64,000 nucleotides of DNA from Papilionanthe hookeriana x Papilionanthe teres (Eukaryota; Streptophyta; Magnoliopsida; Asparagales; Orchidaceae). The first letter of the stretch is position 1. Each line of letters opens with the position of its first letter. This document shows, piece after piece, positions 61,830 through 64,000 of the stretch. A program made the translations under genes and the position numbers. The notes under the pieces are model-generated. The model saw only the letters and a list, made by a program, of their open reading frames with translations. It ran no database searches and was not told the DNA's origin. Location of the stretch: assembly GCA_022702705.1 (NCBI GenBank), contig CM040423.1, forward strand, positions 43,039,575 through 43,103,574. The letters run 5' to 3'.

Positions 61830-62450
61830 TAACTTAGACTCAAATTAACTAAATTCACCGAGTCAACTCGACCTAAATCGGGTTAACCCAAATCAACTCG
61901 AATTACCGGGTCAACTCGACCTAATTTTGATTAACCCAATTCAACTAAACTTCTGTGTCAACCCGACCTAACTCGAGTTAACTCAATTCAATTGAATCAC
62001 TAGGTCACTCAACCTAACTCGGATTAACCCAATTCAATTGAATCACTCGATCAACCTAACTTAGGTTAACCTAATTCAACTGAATGTCTAGGTCGACCCG
62101 ACCTAATTTGGATTAGCCCAATTCAACTGAACTTCTAGGTCAACCTGACCTAAATAAGGCTAACTTAATTAAACTAAATCACCGGGTCAACCCTAATCCC
62201 AATTCAAATTGAATCACCAGGTCAACCCACCCTAAATCAGGTTAACCCAAATTAACTCGAATCACCAAGTCAACCCGACCTAACTCTGGTTAACCTAAAT
62301 CAACTCAACTCACTGGGTCAACCCACTTAGCTCAGGTTAACCCAAATCAACTCAACTCATTGGGTCAACCCGACCTAACTCGGGTTGAGCCAAGTCAACT
62401 TTTCTCCTGGTCAAGCAGACTTAACTCGGAACGACCGAACTTGAGACTCA
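61830..62450. repeat. Degenerate minisatellite, GGGTCAACYCGACC type
   Basis: Repeats of about 50-60 bp contain gggtcaacccgacctaactc, then gggttaacccaa and tcaactcaa. It follows the previous array and shares its cctaa/ttagg vocabulary, so both may descend from one repeat. Confidence 0.8.
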
Positions 62451-64000
62451 ACTTCGAGCTTAGCTTAAGTCTCAATCCAAGTTTAATCAAGGATTGATTT
62501 AATCCTAATCAAACTTAGACTTATTAGATGACACAACTTTAAATTAAGTTAGACTTCATTCAAGTTTAATTTAACTTAAACTTGATTTGACACAGGGGTT
62601 TAACTCGGACTAGCTATGGTTAACCTGGTTTGGTCCCAAGTTAATCTGACTTTATTTAACTCAGCTTACCCCTAGCCAATCTAAACTACATAAGACTAGT
62701 TTGAACCCTATATAATTAGGCCAACCTGGTTAATCCTATTAAACTCTGGTTGACCTAAACAAGTTTGAAGATAATCCAAGAAAAAAAAGATAACCTAACT
62801 CGGGTTAACTCGGATTACCTAGAGACTCATCCCAGACTAGTTCAACCTAACTTGAACTAATCTAAATTCAACTTAGACTTAGGTGGCATGAAGTTAAGGA
62901 GTGTTTGACTTCTTACAAGAACAAAAGAACACTTAACATCGACTAAGGGTAATTTGGGTCAAGGTATAAACCAACCTAAGAGAAACGACATAAAATTCAC
63001 CCCTAAAAAATCATTAAAACTTAAACTTCAACCTCAAAATTGTTACCTGGTTTGAGAAAGTATTTTGGAGACGGAAACCCATGGTTGCTAACAAACTACC
63101 TTCCAGTTACTTTTGACTAATCAAATCTCAAACCCCCCAGCCCCCGCGCTGACCTGAGAGGATGGAACAGTGAGATCTTAATCGAGTCATCCCCAAAAAG
63201 AAAAAAAAATTTAAAAAAAACACACAAAAATCACAAAAAAAAATTTTTACTGGAAATAAGTCTTAAGCAACCTAAAATTTTCAACCCATAAAAACTGAAA
63301 AAGTCTTTAAGACTTAAATGAAGCCCTAATGAACAAAGATCATCGAACGCAACTTGAACCCCTTTACCTTGATCTACGATCTTCTCTTGGACGACGCAAC
63401 CCATGGTTGCTACAGAAATCTTCCAATCATAGTAGGTTTGACTACCTCTCAGACTAATTAGATTAGGGAACCTGACAATCCTAGGATGATGGAAAACCAT
63501 GCGCATCTTAACCAAGTTGTCTAAAAAAAGGCAAACAACCAATTCACCGAACAAAAACATCAGGGCTGCTGAAGATAAAAGGTGGATGTCACCCTAGATT
63601 ATTTTGCATGTTATTAAGGTGTGCTAACTCTGTTTTGTAGGGATGAACATTCAAAAGCTGAAGTAAATGAGGAACCTCAATCGAACTTTTGACAACAACA
63701 CAAAATAATAGGATAGTTCAGGATCTTGACAGGTCTCCTCTGAACCATCAAGCATCTATACCCTTAGGATATGAATTTAAAACTCCTTCCTTGAACACAT
63801 CGACATCAAAACTTTTTGTGGATGAGTCGCAACTTTAATCGGGAGTTTTCTTAAGCAATCTTCAAATTGCTTAAGATATAATTAACTATAGGGGTTTGCC
63901 CTTATAGGAAGAATCGAACCCAAGAACTGGTACAATAACATTAATCTCTAGTTGTAAGTTTTCTTTTGTTAGGTCTTATTCGTGATCATGCCTTTGAGGT
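62451..64000. other. Non-coding, nothing recognised
   Basis: Up to about 62900 it continues the aacttgg/taacct style of the repeats in decayed form. Two loosely similar blocks starting acccatggttgcta (63077 and 63399) hint at an old duplication of about 320 bp. The frame at 63231-63560 (109 residues, minus) spans part of one block and resembles no known protein. Confidence 0.4.

Noticed and set aside
63231..63560. 109-residue minus-strand frame near the right end
   Set aside because: No recognisable motif, and it overlaps a decayed duplicated block. I list it only as unexplained sequence.

Overview
This window is plant nuclear DNA: AT-rich, intron-containing and dense in transposable elements. 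It shows no operons, no Shine-Dalgarno-type gene packing and no CRISPR array. The only host genes I can support form one tandem cluster on the minus strand that encodes aldo-keto reductases (AKRs) of the plant auxin-induced-protein/perakine-reductase type. I cannot name the species. The AKR family and the transposon mix fit a flowering plant, but nothing here separates monocot from dicot.

The AKR cluster has four members: A (10151-12750), B (21339-24006), C (39655-42534) and D (54482-57586). All four share a seven-exon structure with exon lengths of 60, 168, 207, 173, 97, 154 and 188 bp. B, C and D are each intact 348-residue genes with the D-Y-K-H catalytic tetrad. A is a pseudogene with a nonsense codon in exon 6 and a destroyed splice donor after exon 5. 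A and B are the closest pair, C is a little further away, and D is the most diverged. The duplications carried several kb of flanking DNA, so the stretch from about 8 to 50.5 kb reads as three large repeat units: unit 1 at about 8.0-18.7 kb, unit 2 at 18.7-34.7 kb and unit 3 at 34.7-50.5 kb. A fourth fragment ('unit 0', about 2.9-4.0 kb) holds only the 3' flank of a lost copy.

Because the units are paralogous, many transposon insertions can be read against empty sites. The left edge (1-2882) is a decayed + strand Copia element with a 1.3 kb solo LTR nested in its reverse transcriptase. At 4054-7623 lies a minus-strand Copia element with both LTRs and a TTAAT target duplication, whose interior carries an inverted duplication of part of the RT gene. 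Unit 2 holds a solo LTR (20461-20916) and a 2.4 kb insertion (29276-31707). Unit 3 holds two non-autonomous LTR elements of one family (35729-38535 minus, 44870-47707 plus), a hAT-like MITE complex hosting the second of these, and a Harbinger-like element (48375-50464).

The right end (57.8-64 kb) has no recognisable gene. It holds TA-rich palindromic sequence, a 98-bp tandem repeat, and about 1.6 kb of degenerate short-period repeats.

I found no wholly new biological system. The most unusual signal is in the non-autonomous LTR family, where a 71-bp tandem repeat multiplies the polypurine tract together with the LTR's own 5' tip, and one copy appears to have integrated at one of these duplicated ends.
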